Source: Bacteroides sp. (lineage in GTDB: Bacteria; Bacteroidota; Bacteroidia; Bacteroidales; Bacteroidaceae). Taken from it: DNA of 10,147 nt. The stretch lies in the NCBI GenBank assembly GCA_030152865.1, contig JASLIW010000105.1, positions 1 through 10,147 on the forward strand. Reading direction: 5' to 3'. The notes below the pieces were generated by a model that saw nothing but the letters and a program-made list of their open reading frames with translations, searched no databases and was not told the DNA's origin. Shown here piece by piece: positions 1 to 6,745 of this stretch; within the stretch, counting starts at the first letter, position 1; each line of letters opens with the position of its first letter. The translations under genes and the position numbers were made by a program.

Positions 1-1
1 T

Positions 2-397
2 GGAGAGGCTATTTTGCATGATTTAGTGGGTATTCCGCTTGTTTTTCCAGAGCCCGAATCTATAGAATCTGCTCTAAGACCAAGAGACCCTCTTAAGCCT
101 GTGAGAGTATGGCTAGGTGGCAATTTTCTAAACCTAGAATACGGTATAAAAGCTGTAGACCTTTCAGTTCATCAGGTAACGTTTAGGGAGTATATCCAAC
201 AGAATGATGAGTCAACCAAGGTCTGTATTGCTGTTTATCATGATCGAGCGGATGATATCGAGGGGAGTACTAAAAAACACTTGGTTTCTATTCCACTGAG
301 TATCTATCAAGAGCGTATAAACAAAGCTTTCCTATTAGAAATAACATTGCCTACTTATGATGGCATCAAAAAATATACATTTGAAATAAAAGAATGA
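2..397 (+). CDS. Unrecognised protein, 5'-truncated by window edge
   Basis: The reading frame is open to the left edge, so the true start is probably outside the window. The only in-frame start-like codon near the edge is a TTG at position 14, and residues before it (Gly-Glu-Ala-Ile) continue the frame without a stop. About 131 residues are visible. The segment is mainly alternating hydrophobic and polar residues, as in a small beta-sandwich, and ends with a strand-like stretch reading KKYTFEIKE. The layout (a PVRVWLGG..LNLEY strand pair, then an IPLS..LLEITLP..Y..EI ending) faintly recalls small Bacteroidetes secreted proteins of the DUF3244 type, but I cannot confirm that. The stop overlaps the start of the next gene (ATGA), so the two are very likely co-transcribed and translationally coupled. 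No function is assigned. Confidence 0.6.
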   Translation, partial: GEAILHDLVGIPLVFPEPESIESALRPRDPLKPVRVWLGGNFLNLEYGIKAVDLSVHQVTFREYIQQNDESTKVCIAVYHDRADDIEGSTKKHLVSIPLSIYQERINKAFLLEITLPTYDGIKKYTFEIKE

Positions 398-774
398 AAC
401 AACTACTTGTAGCAACATTAAGCCTAAGTCTTTTATTGGCTTGTAGTCCTAAGAAGGCTTACACTTCTGTTGAGGTTAATGAGTTTAACGAAATTGTACA
501 AGACTCTACTATTCAGGTTCTGGACGTAAGAACACGAGATGAATTTAATGAAGGGCACATTGAAGATGCGCTATTTGTTGATTTGGCAGATTCTCTTTTT
601 GAAGCTAAAACCCAAGAGCTTTTGGTAAAAAGCAAGAAAGTAGCTGTGTATTGTAGAACAGGTAGAAGGAGTAAAGAAGCTGCTCAACAATTAAGCCGAA
701 GGGGTTATGAGGTTGTAGAGCTAAACAAAGGTATAACTGAGTGGGTAAATGAAGGTTTACCTGTGCTTAAATAG
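394..774 (+). CDS. Single-domain rhodanese-like lipoprotein
   Basis: This 126-residue protein carries one rhodanese domain (about residues 24-125), a fold that moves sulfur as a persulfide on a catalytic cysteine. Cys87 begins the active-site loop CRTGRRS (87-93), and DVRTRDEFNEGHI (44-56) is the typical first-half rhodanese signature, so the domain looks catalytically intact. The N-terminus is a lipoprotein signal: basic start, hydrophobic core and lipobox LLAC with Cys17 as the lipidated residue. The next residues (SPKK) are basic, without the acidic surface-export signal seen in many Bacteroidetes lipoproteins. Retention on the periplasmic side is therefore the simpler inference. The ATG overlaps the previous stop by 4 bp, which fixes the start. 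A strong hairpin follows 30 bp after the stop. The physiological sulfur acceptor cannot be inferred. Confidence 0.9.
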   Translation: MKQLLVATLSLSLLLACSPKKAYTSVEVNEFNEIVQDSTIQVLDVRTRDEFNEGHIEDALFVDLADSLFEAKTQELLVKSKKVAVYCRTGRRSKEAAQQLSRRGYEVVELNKGITEWVNEGLPVLK

Positions 775-804
775 TAGAGCAAAGCTATAAAAGCTAATAA
801 TTAA

Positions 805-838
805 AAAGCTTAGTACAACAAACTGTGTACTAAGCTTT
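805..838. terminator. Bidirectional intrinsic terminator between convergent genes
   Basis: A perfect 12-bp inverted repeat (arms 805-816 and 827-838, arm sequence AAAGCTTAGTAC) encloses a 10-nt loop. On the + strand it is followed by CTTTATTG. On the minus strand it is followed by TTAATTATT, after the Ts that close the stem. It lies 30 bp after the rhodanese stop and 14 bp after the end of the transcarbamylase gene, where the two transcripts converge. It can plausibly end both. Confidence 0.85.
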
Positions 839-852
839 CTTTATTGTAGCAA

Positions 853-1806
853 CTAGATTGATTCTAGAAGACGTTTTAAAACAACTTGAGCAGCGATCTC
901 TCGATTTGCTGCCTCAGGTATAACAAGAGATTGTTGCGACTCAATAACCTGATCGGAAACAATCATATTGCGCCTTACAGGTAGACAGTGCATAAAATAA
1001 GCATTCTTAGTAACAGCCATTTGTTCCTCTGCTACTGTCCATGCTCTATCTTTACTTAATACTTTTCCATAATGCTCATCGGTATAGGCAGACCAGTTTT
1101 TGGCATATACAAAATCAGCATTTTCAAAAGCTTTCATCTGATTGTATTCTACCTGAGCCGAACCCACAAATTTTGGATCCAATTCATAGCCTTCAGGATG
1201 TGTGATTACAAACTCATAATCTGTTGCATTCATCCACTCCGCAAATGAGTTAGGTACTGCTTGAGGAAGTGGGTTGGGATGGGGAGCCCAAGACATAACC
1301 ACCTTAGGTCGATCTGTCTTTTTATACTCTTCAATGGTAATCAGATCAGCAAAGCTTTGTAGTGGATGTCGTGTTGCAGCCTCCATGGAAAATACAGGCT
1401 TTCCTGAGTATCTAATAAACTGCTTGAGGATTGTCTCATTATAGTCATAATCCCTGTCCTTGAGCTGTGCAAAAGAGCGTACGCCGATGATATCGCAGTA
1501 GCAGCCCATAACAGGAATTGCTTCCAATAGGTGTTCTGGCTTGTCTCCATCCATGATAACACCTCTTTCAGTTTCCAGCTTCCAGGCCCCTTGGTTTATA
1601 TCTAATACGATGACATTCATACCCAGGTTTAAAGCTGCTTTTTGCGTGCTTAGGCGTGTTCGTAGGCTGGAGTTAAAGAATATCATTAGGAGTGTTTTAT
1701 TCTTTCCTAGTGTATCCCATTGATAGCGGTCCTTTTTGACTTCAGTAGCTTCTTCAATAGCTTGATGTAAGTCACCTAAGTCTTTGACACATGTAAATTG
1801 TTTCAT
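853..1806 (-). CDS. argF': N-succinylornithine carbamoyltransferase (arginine synthesis)
   Basis: This enzyme transfers a carbamoyl group from carbamoyl phosphate to N-succinyl-ornithine in the succinylated arginine pathway known from Bacteroides. The 317-residue protein matches the Bacteroidetes family nearly end to end as I remember it. SSLRTR (46-51) is the carbamoyl-phosphate loop, HPLQ (147-150) the second phosphate-binding motif, and HCLPVRRN (273-280) the ornithine-side motif. Residue 90, in the GDKPEH loop, is proline. In published work on this family a proline here goes with succinylornithine, whereas glutamate goes with acetylornithine. That residue is the basis for the substrate call. 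The gene starts 6 bp after the DUF2007 stop and ends at the bidirectional terminator, so it is the last gene of the murI unit. It is probably cytoplasmic and trimeric, as relatives are. Confidence 0.93.
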   Translation of the reverse strand: MKQFTCVKDLGDLHQAIEEATEVKKDRYQWDTLGKNKTLLMIFFNSSLRTRLSTQKAALNLGMNVIVLDINQGAWKLETERGVIMDGDKPEHLLEAIPVMGCYCDIIGVRSFAQLKDRDYDYNETILKQFIRYSGKPVFSMEAATRHPLQSFADLITIEEYKKTDRPKVVMSWAPHPNPLPQAVPNSFAEWMNATDYEFVITHPEGYELDPKFVGSAQVEYNQMKAFENADFVYAKNWSAYTDEHYGKVLSKDRAWTVAEEQMAVTKNAYFMHCLPVRRNMIVSDQVIESQQSLVIPEAANREIAAQVVLKRLLESI

Positions 1807-1812
1807 TTTGTT

Positions 1813-2046
1813 TTAGGGTTGTTGTTCTGAGGAGCTCTCTTTTATGATTTCAAGAGCTTTAGTCTGTTCAGATTGGTGAACAAAAATTTGATTGTTTGTA
1901 TTAAATATCCCTTTGTAAGCAGAGTCTTGATGGTTAAGTAAGACTGCTGTTTGAATCTGATTTGCTTTTAATAGACTTAACACCAAGTTACACTCCCATT
2001 CACTTCCTTCGTACACTACAACGTGTTGCCCTTCTCTTTCCTTCAT
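1813..2046 (-). CDS. Small DUF2007-type protein
   Basis: This 77-residue protein resembles the DUF2007 family, sometimes labelled putative signal-transducing protein. It opens with a short strand (HVVVYEGSEWECNLVLSLLK) typical of that family, in which a helix follows the first strand. A second strand pair (IQTAVLLN, NQIFVHQ) and a final helix (QTKALEIIKE) follow, giving a small alpha/beta fold with a charged, disordered-looking tail. No signal peptide or membrane segment is seen, so it should be cytoplasmic. It is packed between murI (11 bp away) and the transcarbamylase gene (6 bp away), so all three are probably one transcript. No biochemical role is established for the family, and none is claimed here. 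Confidence 0.75.
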   Translation of the reverse strand: MKEREGQHVVVYEGSEWECNLVLSLLKANQIQTAVLLNHQDSAYKGIFNTNNQIFVHQSEQTKALEIIKESSSEQQP

Positions 2047-2057
2047 GGTATTCTGGT

Positions 2058-2903
2058 TTATTCGAGCGTTATTTGCTCTACATTGTTAATTGCATCTTTG
2101 AGGAAGATAGAAGCTGAGTCTTTAAACTTACTCCTAGATTCAGTTGTCAGATAGTGACAAGTTCCTTGTTTTGTACAACGTTGATCCATATTAGGATGAC
2201 GCTGTAAGTAGTCTTTAAGGCTTCGAGCTACATACTCTCCTTGTGCTATTATTTTAACGTTATTTGGGCTGAAAAGTTCGATCTTATCTTGCAATAAAGG
2301 ATAGTGTGTACAACCAAGAAGTATGCTGTCTATCTGCTCGTCTCTAGACAGTAAGTTATCGATACCTTGCTTGATAAAATAATCTGCACCAGGTTTGTTG
2401 AACTCATTATTCTCAACTAAGGGTACCCACATAGGACAGGCTTGGCTTGAAACGTCTATGTGTGGAGCTATTTTTTTTAGCTCAAGTTCGTAAGACTGAG
2501 AAAGGACGGTTCCTGTTGTGGCCACTACTCCAATATGGTTGGTCTTCGTGATCGTATGTAGGGCTTCTACAGTAGGGCGAATTACTCCTAAGACTCTTCT
2601 ATTGGGGTCAAGAGTTGGAAGGTCTTTCTGTTGAATAGATCGAAGAGCTTTAGCTGATGCCGTATTGCAAGCTAAAATAACTAGGTGACACCCTCGACTA
2701 AATAAGTGCTTGACAGCTTGAAGTGTAAATTTGTAGACTAGTTCGAACGATCTTGTTCCATATGGAGCTCGTGCATTGTCACCCAGGTAGATGTAATCGT
2801 AGTTAGGGAGTTCAGCCCTAATTTTACTTAGGACTGTGAGTCCTCCGTAGCCAGAATCGAATATGCCTATAGGTCCAGGAACTTTTGAGAGTCTGTCATT
2901 CAT
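2058..2903 (-). CDS. murI: Glutamate racemase
   Basis: MurI converts L-glutamate to D-glutamate for the peptidoglycan stem peptide, using two cysteines as acid/base residues. Numbering from the ATG at 2903 (281 residues), both are present: Cys79 in LACNTAS and Cys198 in LLGCTHYPLL. The N-terminal IGIFDSGYGG (12-21) includes the conserved Asp16, and YLGDNARAPYG (39-49) is typical of the family. I chose the ATG at 2903 because the following residues (MNDRLSKVPGPIGIFDSG) fit the usual N-terminus of Bacteroidales MurI. A TTG at 2930 would add nine residues but lies inside a terminator hairpin. The gene follows the second ompH gene by 69 bp and leads a short unit with DUF2007 and the succinylornithine transcarbamylase. 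The extra Cys-containing tail after residue 240 is common in Bacteroidetes members. Confidence 0.95.
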   Translation of the reverse strand: MNDRLSKVPGPIGIFDSGYGGLTVLSKIRAELPNYDYIYLGDNARAPYGTRSFELVYKFTLQAVKHLFSRGCHLVILACNTASAKALRSIQQKDLPTLDPNRRVLGVIRPTVEALHTITKTNHIGVVATTGTVLSQSYELELKKIAPHIDVSSQACPMWVPLVENNEFNKPGADYFIKQGIDNLLSRDEQIDSILLGCTHYPLLQDKIELFSPNNVKIIAQGEYVARSLKDYLQRHPNMDQRCTKQGTCHYLTTESRSKFKDSASIFLKDAINNVEQITLE

Positions 2904-2917
2904 AAATTTCAGGTATG

Positions 2918-2948
2918 AAAAAAGGGTCAAAGACTAGCTTCAACCCTT
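2918..2948 (-). terminator. Intrinsic terminator between ompH and murI
   Basis: Read on the minus strand, an 11-bp stem (arms 2938-2948 and 2922-2932, two G-T wobbles) encloses the loop CTAGT. The stem ends in six consecutive Ts (2923-2918). This is the classical shape of a factor-independent terminator. It lies about 25 bp after the stop of the ompH-family gene, so it should end at least part of the bamA-ompH transcript. Its T-tract ends only 14 nt before the murI ATG, leaving little room for a separate murI promoter downstream of it. Confidence 0.75.
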
Positions 2949-2972
2949 ATTAGTATTTTTAATGAACGCCAA

Positions 2973-3482
2973 TTATTTTAATTGAGCCTTGATTAAATTA
3001 GTTACATCTTTACTTTGTTGAGCATCTACATATGGTATTGTAGCACTAGCCATGTCAAAGATATAAATTAATCCTTCTTTTTTACCAACTGCTTGAATTG
3101 CTTCATTGATCTTCTTATAGATTGGAGCCATTAAGTCCATTTGTGCTTTTTGCATAGACTGATAAGCTTCTTGTTGAAATGCTTCTAGTCTTTGGCCCAT
3201 GTCTTGTAGTTCTTTTTGTCTTCTCTCAGCGATGTTTTGAGGAAGTGTGTTTTCACTCATATCTTGTTGAAACTGTTGAGCCTTTTTAGAAAACTCGTCT
3301 TGGCTTCTTTGGAACTCTTCTGCATATTTGTCTTGCAAAGCTTTTAGCTCATTCTCAGCTTTTTTGAACTCTGGCATATCGACAATAAGGTCTTGAGAGT
3401 TTGTGTGTCCAAACTTCATCGTTTGAGCCATTACACCCATCGGGAGAATTAGCATCACTATTAGTAAAATTCTTTTCAGCAT
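2973..3482 (-). CDS. OmpH/Skp-family periplasmic chaperone, copy 2
   Basis: This 169-residue protein has a signal peptide (MLKRILLIVMLILPMGVMAQ, cleavage likely near residue 19-20). It is followed by the Skp/OmpH layout: a short strand (MKFGHTNSQDLI), a long charged and glutamine-rich helical stretch (about 38-118) able to form the coiled-coil tentacle, and a C-terminal strand region (GLIYIFDMASATIPYVD) that in Skp completes the trimer body. Skp-type chaperones hold unfolded outer-membrane proteins in the periplasm and pass them to BamA, whose gene lies two genes upstream. The ATG follows 55 bp after the first ompH copy. The tentacle is rich in Q and E and lacks cysteine. The two copies differ in sequence, so they are old paralogs rather than a recent duplication. 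Confidence 0.9.
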   Translation of the reverse strand: MLKRILLIVMLILPMGVMAQTMKFGHTNSQDLIVDMPEFKKAENELKALQDKYAEEFQRSQDEFSKKAQQFQQDMSENTLPQNIAERRQKELQDMGQRLEAFQQEAYQSMQKAQMDLMAPIYKKINEAIQAVGKKEGLIYIFDMASATIPYVDAQQSKDVTNLIKAQLK

Positions 3483-3524
3483 AACTTTATGTTTATAGTT
3501 TTATTTTATCAGTAGTATAGTTTA

Positions 3525-3532
3525 CAAATGTA
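3525..3532 (-). promoter_or_regulatory. Possible internal promoter (-7 element) ahead of second ompH
   Basis: TACATTTG on the minus strand matches the Bacteroidetes -7 consensus TAnnTTTG exactly. It sits in the AT-rich 55-bp gap, 42 bp ahead of the ATG. No convincing TTG/TTTG -33 element lies at the usual spacing, so it may be chance in an AT-rich stretch. Confidence 0.3.
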
Positions 3533-3537
3533 TAAAT

Positions 3538-4056
3538 TTATTTTGAATATCCCATGATTGCTAAGACCTCATTACTAATATCGTATTGAGGTAAAGCAAA
3601 TATAATACTCGTTGCGGTAGCCCTGTCAATAATAGCTGCATAGTCCTCTTTTGTAGCAATAATTTTACTGGCTTCGTATATCTTATCATAGAAAGGGTCT
3701 AGCAGTTTTGCCTTCATATCTTCTATGGCTCCATCGGGCCCAAAATATTTGTTGCCTAGCTCCATGACAGCTTGTTCCTTTTGGAGTATTGTTTCTTGCA
3801 TCTTAGTGCGTTGACTTTCATTCATGCTCTTTGCCTTAGCTTGAAAATCCTCAATCATCTTTTTGAAATCCTCAGATGCTTTTTGAATTTCATCTTGATA
3901 GGTTTTAGCTTTACTATCGATTTTATTTTGATTGGAAGTGTATTCACTGATGTTGCTCAAAATATATTCTGTATCAATAAATGCAAATTTTTGAGCAAAC
4001 ACATTAGTACTAGCTATTAAGCCTACTAGCAAAGTGACAAATATTGACTTTTTCAT
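3538..4056 (-). CDS. OmpH/Skp-family periplasmic chaperone, copy 1
   Basis: This 172-residue protein has a signal peptide (MKKSIFVTLLVGLIASTNVFA, cleavage after Ala21). The mature part begins with a QKFAFIDTEYIL strand, the usual start of Bacteroidetes OmpH proteins, which report the phrase 'DTEYIL' at this point. A long charged helix (about 40-100; KAKTYQDEIQKASEDFKKM and following) forms the predicted coiled-coil arm. The C-terminal YAAIIDRATATSIIFA stretch completes the beta core. Its role as a periplasmic holdase for outer-membrane proteins follows from the family. The gene starts 29 bp after the bamA stop and precedes a second ompH copy, an order found in many Bacteroidetes. The annotated ATG directly precedes a typical signal peptide. 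Confidence 0.92.
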   Translation of the reverse strand: MKKSIFVTLLVGLIASTNVFAQKFAFIDTEYILSNISEYTSNQNKIDSKAKTYQDEIQKASEDFKKMIEDFQAKAKSMNESQRTKMQETILQKEQAVMELGNKYFGPDGAIEDMKAKLLDPFYDKIYEASKIIATKEDYAAIIDRATATSIIFALPQYDISNEVLAIMGYSK

Positions 4057-4085
4057 AACTTATTCGTTTTAAAATTATTATTGGA

Positions 4086-6728
4086 CTAAAACTCTTGACC
4101 GAGCACAAAGTGGAATTGACTACCTCCATACTGTGAAGATCCATTGACTTTATCAAATCCATAGCCCCAGTCTATACCCATCATACCAATCATAGGTAAG
4201 AAAATACGTACACCTACACCTGCAGATCGCTTCAGCTCAAATGGGTTAAATTCTTTGATCTTATTCCAAGCATTTCCTGCCTCTGCAAAACCTAAGATGT
4301 AAATACTAGTTGTAGGCTCTAGCATAAGCGGGTAGCGTAACTCCAAGCCAAGTCTGGTATATGCATAACCACCTCCTGGAGGAGTTAAGCTGTTGTTTTC
4401 ATAACCACGTAAAGCAATCATTTCAGTAGCATACCCTGCATATCCTGACATGCCATCCCCTCCCATATCAAAGGTTTCAAAAGGAGAGCGTTTATTGTTG
4501 TTGTAATGGCCTAAGATACCCACTTCTGTTCTGGTCATCAATACGGGTACACGTTTAAAGCGTGTGTAGTCCATTAATGAAGTGTAGGTCTTGGCATTGA
4601 ATTTCCATTTGTGGTACTCTATCCATTTATGCTTTTTACTCAAGTCCTCATCTTTACGATCATCATACTCACTATATTTCTTGCCATCCCACAAAGAGTA
4701 TGGGGGTGTAAACTGAACAGATAGTGAGAAGTCTGAACCCTGTCTTGGGAAAATAGGGTTATCGAATGATGCTCTAGCTAAGGTTAAGTTAATACTTAGG
4801 TTATTAGAATTACCATTTCTAATAAGGAAGTACTGCCAGTCCTTTAGCATAAAGCGCTGGTATGATACGTTTGCACTAAATGTAAAGTAGTCATCAGGCC
4901 AAGTCAGACGCTTACCCCAACCTGCTGATAGCCCAAATACTTTTAGAGACTTATCTGGATCGTAGAAGTTTTCATAGGCGTTATATCCACCACCATATCC
5001 TCCGTATCCTCCATAACCACCGTATCCACCATAGTATCCCATGTTGTAGATATTGTTGTAGTAAGAATCATTGTAGTACCTACTACTAATATCTGTCTGT
5101 ATGGAGTAGAATGCAGACAAAGAGAATGAATTGGGGCGCTTCCCACCAAACCAAGGGTCAAAGAAAGACATACTGTATGATTGGTAGTACTTTGCGTTGG
5201 TTTGTGCACTGAGTGTAAGAGTCTGTCCATCACCTTGAGGTAAGATACCTCTGTGGTTCTTCCCTGGGCGTAGTAGGTTGGCTAGTGAGAAGTTAGTAAA
5301 CTTCAAGCTTAACTTACCAATGACCCCTGTTTGTCCCCAGCCTGCGGAGAACTCTATTTGGTCATTTGATTTAGAAACTAAGTCATAGCTGATATCAACT
5401 GTTGATGTTTCATAATCAGGTTGAATATCAGGAACGATGTTTTCTGGGTCAAAATGCCCCATTTGTTGCAACTCACGGACAGAACGCATGATGTTGTCTT
5501 TACTAAAAAGCTCTCCAGGAACAGTTCTTAGCTCACGGCGTACTACATTTTCATACACACGGCTATTACCATTAATCCGTACTTTATTTATAGTTGCCGG
5601 TTGACCTTCAAAAATACGCATCTCTAAGTCCACAGAGTCATTTGCAATATTAACCTCAACAGGATCTAAACGGTAGAATATATAACCATTGTTGTAATAG
5701 AGGTTACCAATTGCATCATCGTCTGTAACGGTACGTTCCATTAGCATTTTTTGGTTGTATACATCACCCTTTTTCATTTGGAGTAAAAACTCCAATTGCT
5801 CAGTAGGGTAGAGTGTATTACCTACCCAGTTGATGTTTCGGATGTAATACTTTTTACCCTCATCGATATCCAGATAAACATCTACCGTTTTTTCATCAAA
5901 GGTAGCTACACTATCTTTCTTGATATAGGCATCTCTGTATCCTAACTCGTTATATTTTTCTATAATTAGTTTTTTATCATTCCTATAGTTCTCATCAATG
6001 AACTTTTTGGTTTTGAAGAGGTTGCGAAGCTTACCCTTTTCATTGGTTTTCTTCATCGCTCTTTTAATTTTACCTTCTTTTAGAGCTTCGTTACCAGTGA
6101 TATATATCTTGTGAACTTTTATCTTCTCTTTTTTATCAATTCTAATGTCTACTGACACGCGATGTTCGCCATCTTTCTTGCTATCATCTTTTTGTACAAT
6201 TACAACATCTGCATTTTTAAATCCCTTGTCTTCAAAATACTTTTTGATGATTAGTTTGGAGCGGTTGATGATGTGTGGTGTAATCTGGCTACCTTCCATC
6301 ATACCTAGCTTAGCCTGTAGATCCTTTCGTTCTGACTTCTTAACACCATGGAAATTTAATTCAGAGATTCTAGGGCGCTGTGACAAGGTTATTTTCAACC
6401 AAATCTTGTCTCTTTCAATCTTCTCTGCCGTAATTTTCACATTAGAGAAAAGCCCGTGCTTCCAGTAGCGATTAATAGCATCAGTAATGGCTTGTCCAGG
6501 TACTTCTATCTCCTGTCCAATTGAGAGACCAGACAGACTAATTAGAGCAAAATCCTCATAGTTTTTTACTCCTTCTATTTGAATATCAGCGATTACATAT
6601 TTCTTGGGTGTACCCGAATAGATTATCGTCGGTTTGTCATTAGAACCATCATGCTGAGCATATCCAGTAGGGATTAACAGGAATAGAGCTGTGATGAATA
6701 GTAGAATGCTTATTTTATTGTAATGCAT
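4086..6728 (-). CDS. bamA: Outer-membrane protein assembly factor BamA (Omp85)
   Basis: BamA folds and inserts beta-barrel proteins into the outer membrane. The 880-residue protein has a signal peptide (residues 1 to about 24, ending TGYAQ). Five POTRA repeats follow: about 44-118, 119-200, 203-290, 293-375 and 378-452, visible from recurring strands such as IADIQIEGVKNYED, VHKIYITGNEAL, IRNINWVGNTLYP and INKVRINGNSRVYE. The 16-strand barrel spans about 457-880 and ends in phenylalanine, as outer-membrane barrels do. LRGY (773-776) corresponds to the conserved VRGF/Y loop-6 motif. An unusual Tyr/Gly-rich insert occupies 551-588, including a run of Gly-Gly-Tyr units, in what aligns by position with extracellular loop 3 of the E. 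coli protein. The gene lies 17 bp after uppS and 29 bp before two ompH chaperone genes, a typical envelope cluster. Confidence 0.97.
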   Translation of the reverse strand: MHYNKISILLFITALFLLIPTGYAQHDGSNDKPTIIYSGTPKKYVIADIQIEGVKNYEDFALISLSGLSIGQEIEVPGQAITDAINRYWKHGLFSNVKITAEKIERDKIWLKITLSQRPRISELNFHGVKKSERKDLQAKLGMMEGSQITPHIINRSKLIIKKYFEDKGFKNADVVIVQKDDSKKDGEHRVSVDIRIDKKEKIKVHKIYITGNEALKEGKIKRAMKKTNEKGKLRNLFKTKKFIDENYRNDKKLIIEKYNELGYRDAYIKKDSVATFDEKTVDVYLDIDEGKKYYIRNINWVGNTLYPTEQLEFLLQMKKGDVYNQKMLMERTVTDDDAIGNLYYNNGYIFYRLDPVEVNIANDSVDLEMRIFEGQPATINKVRINGNSRVYENVVRRELRTVPGELFSKDNIMRSVRELQQMGHFDPENIVPDIQPDYETSTVDISYDLVSKSNDQIEFSAGWGQTGVIGKLSLKFTNFSLANLLRPGKNHRGILPQGDGQTLTLSAQTNAKYYQSYSMSFFDPWFGGKRPNSFSLSAFYSIQTDISSRYYNDSYYNNIYNMGYYGGYGGYGGYGGYGGGYNAYENFYDPDKSLKVFGLSAGWGKRLTWPDDYFTFSANVSYQRFMLKDWQYFLIRNGNSNNLSINLTLARASFDNPIFPRQGSDFSLSVQFTPPYSLWDGKKYSEYDDRKDEDLSKKHKWIEYHKWKFNAKTYTSLMDYTRFKRVPVLMTRTEVGILGHYNNNKRSPFETFDMGGDGMSGYAGYATEMIALRGYENNSLTPPGGGYAYTRLGLELRYPLMLEPTTSIYILGFAEAGNAWNKIKEFNPFELKRSAGVGVRIFLPMIGMMGIDWGYGFDKVNGSSQYGGSQFHFVLGQEF
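4986..5036 (-). repeat. In-frame Gly-Gly-Tyr codon repeat within bamA
   Basis: Residues 565-581 of BamA are built from about four tandem copies of a three-residue unit (Tyr-Gly-Gly), encoded by a 9-nt DNA repeat of TAY GGN GGN form. Third codon positions differ between units (TAC/TAT; GGA/GGT), so the DNA copies are imperfect. It is flanked by a Tyr/Asn-rich stretch at 551-564. Confidence 0.9.
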
Positions 6729-6745
6729 TTATCTTTGATTAAATT

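Noticed and set aside
2904..2930. TTG start giving murI nine extra residues
   Set aside because: The extension lies in the terminator hairpin and T-tract, and the ATG at 2903 gives the usual N-terminus for this family.
4986..5036. CRISPR-like or mobile repeat array at the 9-nt repeat in bamA
   Set aside because: The units are 9 nt, in frame, without spacers, and encode a protein loop.
4943..5233. Open frame of 96 codons within bamA on the same strand
   Set aside because: It overlaps bamA in another frame, and its Thr/Met/Val/Asp-rich low-complexity part is a by-product of the GGY-repeat DNA.
6145..6468. Open frame of 107 codons on the + strand inside bamA
   Set aside because: It is antisense to well-conserved POTRA coding sequence, with no independent support.
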